From the NCBI RefSeq assembly GCF_024139115.2, contig NC_085141.1, positions 390,152,632 through 390,216,631 on the forward strand: a stretch of DNA of 64,000 nt. Reading direction: 5' to 3'. This DNA is from Armigeres subalbatus. Taxonomy: Eukaryota > Arthropoda > Insecta > Diptera > Culicidae. The notes under the pieces are model-generated. The model was not told the origin of the DNA and did no database searches. It saw only the letters and a list, made by a program, of their open reading frames with translations. This document shows positions 58,601 through 64,000 of this stretch, in pieces; the first letter of the stretch is position 1, and every line of letters starts with the position of its first letter. The position numbers and the translations under genes were made by a program.

Positions 58601-61600
58601 GAGAAAATATTAATTGGTTCCCGATTAATCTTGAATTTCAGCCCAGTATTGTTCCGTCTGGCCCATCCGAGACCAAACAGAAGCTGCAAACCTCTTCCCG
58701 GCGGAACCTTCCACTTGAGTTCGAAACACATAAATCCGAAACCGTGTTTTACTCCAACCGACCGCATTGTTTCGCCCAATTTCTCCAGAACTGGAAGCTT
58801 TAAGACCGTCTCATCTCGGTTGCTTCATCTACTGGTTTCGACTACTATCGCGAGACAATGACGACAACGACGGAAAAGGTATCGAATTTCAAAGTCGACC
58901 TTTGACGACCGACACGGACGGACGGACGGACGGACCGACTCAACTCTCGGTGAAGGCATCCGAACGTGATCCGGGCTTAAGTGCTTTCGGTGCTCCGGCT
59001 GTTTCCTCTCCGTTCGTTCGCCGTTTGGCCGGGCGATCTTCTCAAGAGGTTGTTGCCGTGCTACTCCCGCGGTAAGAATGCCACCGCCAGCAGCGTCGCA
59101 CCGCAGGCCCGTCAGCCTTCACCGCCGAAATACAAATCTTCACCTACCGCCGTATAAGCTCTTTCTGCTGCTACACATTCGGTGCGGTTAGATATGTAGA
59201 GTAGATCGATGAGTTGCTTAGAGGGAAACTGGTTTCTGCGTTTGGAACTTGAAGAGCTGCGAGAATCTCGGGAGAAAGCCACAAATATTTCCTGATAAAT
59301 CACCCCATTTAGTGTCAGTCGGTACACGGGACGGAAATGTTCTGCTGTTTCTCGAAGGTTTTGATTTTGGATGTTTTACTGGTTGTTTGGTTCATTCTTT
59401 CCGTCATTATTTCGGGGCTCGACCGCCGTTGTCGATTGGAATGAGTCACACGCTAATTGATGGGAGAAGACGTGGGTCGCCACCGAGGAATGACATTCTG
59501 GGGGTGAGATTTGGATGTTTGTGCTTCTAAACGACAACGGCAATCGAATTTATGATTATCGATTCGAAGGTGGAATGAGATTTATGCGACCGAATGTGGT
59601 TGGAGGTTGAGATTTTTTTGTTTTCCGAGAAAAAAACAACATTTTTGAACATGGTTCAACACGGATGTTACACTCGGCTGTTGGCATTTGGTTGACTTTT
59701 GCGAAAAGGTTCTTTCGAATTCCAAAGTTTGGGATACTTTGTTGTTCTCCTTGCCCATAAATAGTTAAATATATAGAAGAGCGAAGACATTTAATTTTGC
59801 TTTGAAGTCCAGCGTTGGCGAGTGCAATTATGGATCTGGTCTACAATCTTTAACTTATTCAATTCTACAACCTTCAAATAGGGACAAACACGTTAACGAC
59901 ACATAAATATCATTATCATACTTGACTTCACGCAACATTCCACTTCAAGTTCGTTCTATTGCAGCAGGTTTCCATTCCGCAACTGCCACAAAATCAATCA
60001 TCCACCGCAAACAGTGCGAACCAGATAATTGGAGTTCTCCCTTCAACATCGTCCATTGCCATAAACGGTGTGCACGATCGCGGATCGCTATCGAGGTAGC
60101 AGTCAATTATGCCAAACGCTTGACACCACAGAATTGCAGTGTCTATGAGTGGTCTGCCACATCATCGCTCTGGACAATCGTCACCGAAGCTGTGCGACCT
60201 TCACGAAGCCTCAGGGCGTGCAGCTTGCCGCCTCAGTGAACGATCATCAGACAACGCACCGAGGTGCTAATTGTAGCGCCTTGAAATCGATCTCGAATGC
60301 GCACTGCTGCTGTGGATTAAATTATAACGATCAGCGCAGTGCCACAACCACCAATTTGCAAACGAGTTTCACTACAGTGCGGCTGATTGAAACTGGAACG
60401 GCTCAACCGTTCCGCAAGTTTTCTGTGGGCAGCCAAGTTGCGGCAGCTCAGTACCGGTCGGCAATGTTATGAAATATGATCGGGTCTTGATTCTGCGGGT
60501 GATCGCAAGTCCAAACAGGGGTGTTTTTGTCGACGTAAACACTTGTCACTGTGTTGTGAAATGCGATATGAATTTGAATTCTGATTCCGGTTTATGCAAT
60601 CTGGGTGGCCGGTTTTAACAAATTCCACCGACGTTTTGATGACATCGCAACGCTCGGCGATCAACTGTCATTAAATCATTCCCAAGTGCCCCAGATGATC
60701 CTAATTTTCTCCTGTAACAGGCATCCCAACTAATTACACTCATCCTAACCACTCAATTACCCGCACAGCAACTTTCTCCCAGGTCAGGACACCCTTCGGC
60801 AACGACTTTGATGTCTATTCGCTCACGCAAACTAGTCGGGATAGAGCCTGATGGTTTCCATCAGCCTCATCTACTTGAGAAGCACCGAAGCCCGAAATGC
60901 ACCCGGCACGGCAACCGCATACGGATCGACCGAAACCGCATTTTTTGAGCAGTTAAACGAAGGAGGAAGCATTTCATTATCTTACAGCAGGAGCTGCATC
61001 AGCAGACAGCGCAGCGGTTTCTCCGACTTGCCAAACAATAACAACGAGTACACCACGATTACAAAGATCATCATCCGGGTGCGATGTAGCGGAGAACCGT
61101 AGAACAAGGAATTCGATCGGTCTTTCTCTTCCTCTTTACCCTAAAATAACAAAACTCATCTCCATTCGAAACCGATACCATATGGTCCGCTGTAGGTGAG
61201 GCTTTGCATTTGAGCCACTTCACTTGAGCCAAGTTCGACACTTCTTCACGGTTTGTAGTTCTTTATTTCATTTTTTCTTCTTTCCGGGTCTCGATAGATA
61301 AATATTTACACCACACTAAACGATCGGCTTTCCACTAGCTCTAATATCGGTCCGAATGAGTAATGTTAATCTAATTTCCTGTCTTTCGTTGTTTGCTTTG
61401 GAACGATCAGGGTGGCGCGCTCACCGCATGACGATTCTTCGAATTACGAATTCCGAAATCCACTCTGCATCGCTCAACGCAATATTTGTCCCGCTCTGCC
61501 CCATACGGTTGAGAATAATTTATTGCACATCGCCGTATGAATCGTAATAAAAAGATGGGAGTGCATGACGGGCACGTTGATCGCAAAAAAAAGCAACATA

Positions 61601-64000
61601 CCTACCCCTCAATAGAATACCTCAAGAAGCGAACGATGGCGAACCGTGCGCGGCGGCATGGAGAAAAGGCTACGTGCCGTCCGCTTCCTTTTGCCATTAC
61701 CGTGCATCATTACACGACTTCGGCAGGGAGTGCGATCCTGGCCATTGTATATATTGAATTAATTACGCGATCCCATCAGGGGGTGGAGCTGTCGAGTGCA
61801 ATTTCGCTTCGGTCTGTCAAGTCATCTTGGACGGGGAATCGACGACAAATGAAGAAGGAGCGTGGATGAGTGCGTCGATTTAGCAAATGACAAACACGGC
61901 TCCCTTCAACAGATGTGTCTCTCCGCCAGAGTCTGCTCATCGTTAAAACTGATGACGATGACGAAGATGATGGAGGCGATTTGGGACAGATATGTAGACG
62001 GCGGCAGGGCGGCGTTATGAAATGACGAACGTTTCGAACGTTCTATTTTTAATGATCGATATTAGAGTGGAGCTAAGTGGCGAGGTCGACACCTACAGCC
62101 GCTCTATGAGCGAACTGCTGCTCCAAGCTACTGCTATTGCTGGATACACGGCTGGGGATGGTCGTGTTAACAAATGCGTTGCAGCTGTCGACGGCGAGAG
62201 AAAAATGACGCGGGGGTCAATTCGGGTGGAGAAAAATTTTGAAATCAGCGTGGGCTCAAATTGGTTCGAATGAGCTCCATTACGGTGAATTTATGATATC
62301 TTAATGGAATGTCATCACTATGATGGAACGGCATACCGTTTAGTGATTTTTTTTTGTCCCATGAAAATGCTGCCAGACTTTCTTATCCAAAAATGACTGT
62401 TGAACCATGTCATTGGTATTGTAGAACAATTGCAGTGAACTGCTAATTTATTGATATGACTTAACCGATTCCGAAACATGACTTGTAAACACATTAATTA
62501 GGAACGTGTCAAAAACTACCTCCTTCGCAAACTGGATCTACGTTTGTCCGCACCACGTCCGTAGATCCGGAGCCACTCAGCCAGATTATGAAAACATAAA
62601 TATCTCTATTTTTAACCCGATAGGTGACAGCTTCACGCCTGATATTCCGCCATCGGTGTCCACGGTGCAAAATTTATGCCCAGACAGCTGTCGTGCCGTT
62701 GGCCTTGTTCAGACTGCTGCCGAGTGTGGTGGCTACTCCCACGAACAAATTAGCGATCTCGGTGTCCATAAATTATAACGGACGCTGGCCCTCGATTAAC
62801 CCCTAACAGAGGCTCATTTTCGAGTCGGACCAAATTGGTGAGTGGTGAATTCCAACTCTCCTCTGCTGGACCGAGCCAATCCCGAGAACCGTGGAATGCG
62901 CTCAGCGTTCCACTTCAGCTTTACACGCTGGTAGTTATTCGAAACATTAATTTGGTACTGATTTCTTGAATCGAACCAACCATCTACAGCCATGCATACC
63001 TATCTACTCCGAAAGCAATAATCGAACTGTGTTATTACTTTGTTTGTTTGCTTCATTCGCCTCTTCGAACCGTTCAATAGCTCTCTTGCTCCATTGAAAA
63101 AGGCAGCTAATTTTCATATGATTCATCATATTTTCCCCCACACAGATCCACCGTCTTTGCCCAGGCATAGAAATAAAGAAGAATTCGAAACTCTTCCACT
63201 GATCTTCCTCCCAGGCATGGGCGGCCTTCAAGTGCAGTCATTTTCATAATCCAATTGAATTCGAAAATTGTACACAATTACTTCATTCCCAAATATACTA
63301 TCTCATACCTATGGGCTATTCAGCTGAGAAAAACCCTTCAAACTACACAACGCCAGTAGCACAACTGTTAATCGAACCACAAGCGAAGCCATGAAATCAT
63401 CTTCAACTGGAAAATATCAATTGTTTTTCAATTCGTCTGGGCACTTCAGTTCAAAAATGTTCCAGCCATCAAGTCCACTCAAGAAATATCTTCTCGCTCT
63501 TTACCCAATTTCAAGGGCCATAAAACCAACTATTCGGTAACCGAAACTACCGCAAACATTAAAAGCACGATCTCTTACGGCGTCAGACCACCTTTAGTGC
63601 CTAGGACAGGAAATACCAAGACAGCACACTCAACCGAATAGTGCATTACGGCGCTAATATGCGATCCGTGAAATCGGAATCACCATGAAACACTTTCCGG
63701 GACACCAACCTGCTTGCTGATAAGAAACGTCGAGAACTATTTCAACACACAAGCACTTCGTTTTAGACTCTGCTTACTATCTCCCCTTGCCGGTTCCGGT
63801 TCTCTGCGATGTTGATCCAATATTTGCACTTAGCTGATGAACATTCGTAAATTTCCTGTTTTCTTTTTTGTAATCTTACTTCCTCCGATTCATATAATTG
63901 TTTCACTTCGCGCTTCCTTTCGTTTGTGCGTTTTCCAACTGCGATTACCTCACTGTTGATAACACCGCCGTTCGCTTACTCACTAATCACATTCTAGTGA
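52680..64000. other. Upstream unique region, no supported gene
   Basis: About 11 kb of mixed-composition DNA. Open frames reach 184 residues (56674-57228, minus) but none shows a domain, family motif or credible splice partners. It may contain the noncoding first exon and promoter of the MOXD1-like gene, implied by the acceptor at 46295, or regulatory DNA of a neighbour. A (GACG)n tract at about 58915-58936 is the only clear repeat. Confidence 0.45.
58915..58936. repeat. (GACG)n microsatellite
   Basis: Five GACG units in an otherwise unique region. Confidence 0.85.

Overview
The window is insect genomic DNA, most likely from a mosquito (Culicidae). The grounds are: a protein of the insect MOXD1/dopamine beta-monooxygenase-like family split over long introns; RTE-like, hAT-like, Helitron-like and TTAA-type transposable elements; and tandem or dispersed repeats (GGCCGAA islands, GTGAGAAATGAG islands, GGAATTCC and GGCTCGGAAGCC arrays) that I associate from memory with culicid genomes. 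The species cannot be fixed from the sequence.

There is one convincing protein-coding gene, on the minus strand, with coding parts from 46110 down to 7617. Six coding exons (45853-46110, 21741-21896, 19766-20044, 18033-18218, 8538-9365, 7617-7937) have consensus splice sites, and every junction is phase 0. They give a 675-residue secreted or membrane-anchored protein: signal peptide, DOMON domain, two copper-monooxygenase lobes and a hydrophobic C-terminus. The fold signature is well kept, but the copper ligands are not: all three CuM ligands and one of three CuH ligands are replaced. The product therefore looks like a pseudoenzyme. A strong branch point and acceptor at about 46295 shows that at least one noncoding 5' exon, and the promoter, lie upstream, inside 46.3-64 kb or beyond.

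Layout: 1-7.0 kb lies downstream of the gene and holds degenerate repeats and a non-autonomous Helitron (5602-6005). 7.0-46.3 kb is the gene. Intron 4 (8.7 kb) carries a tRNA-like inverted-repeat element, a complete non-autonomous hAT with 8-bp target duplication and an internal palindromic minisatellite, repeat islands, and a 5'-truncated RTE-like retrotransposon with 12-bp target duplication. Intron 1 (24 kb) carries 2.3 kb of 8-bp AT repeats, a 23-bp palindromic array at 32.1-33.3 kb and a larger 20-24-bp palindromic array at 39.3-44.2 kb. 46.3-64 kb is upstream: mostly unique sequence, a 706-bp foldback element with 8-bp target duplication, and a hAT-like element with a TTAA-type MITE nested inside it.

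The long open frames inside the arrays are by-products of stop-free repeat units, not genes. I found no RNA genes, CRISPR arrays or prokaryotic-type features. From 52.7 to 64 kb I see no coding exon I can support.
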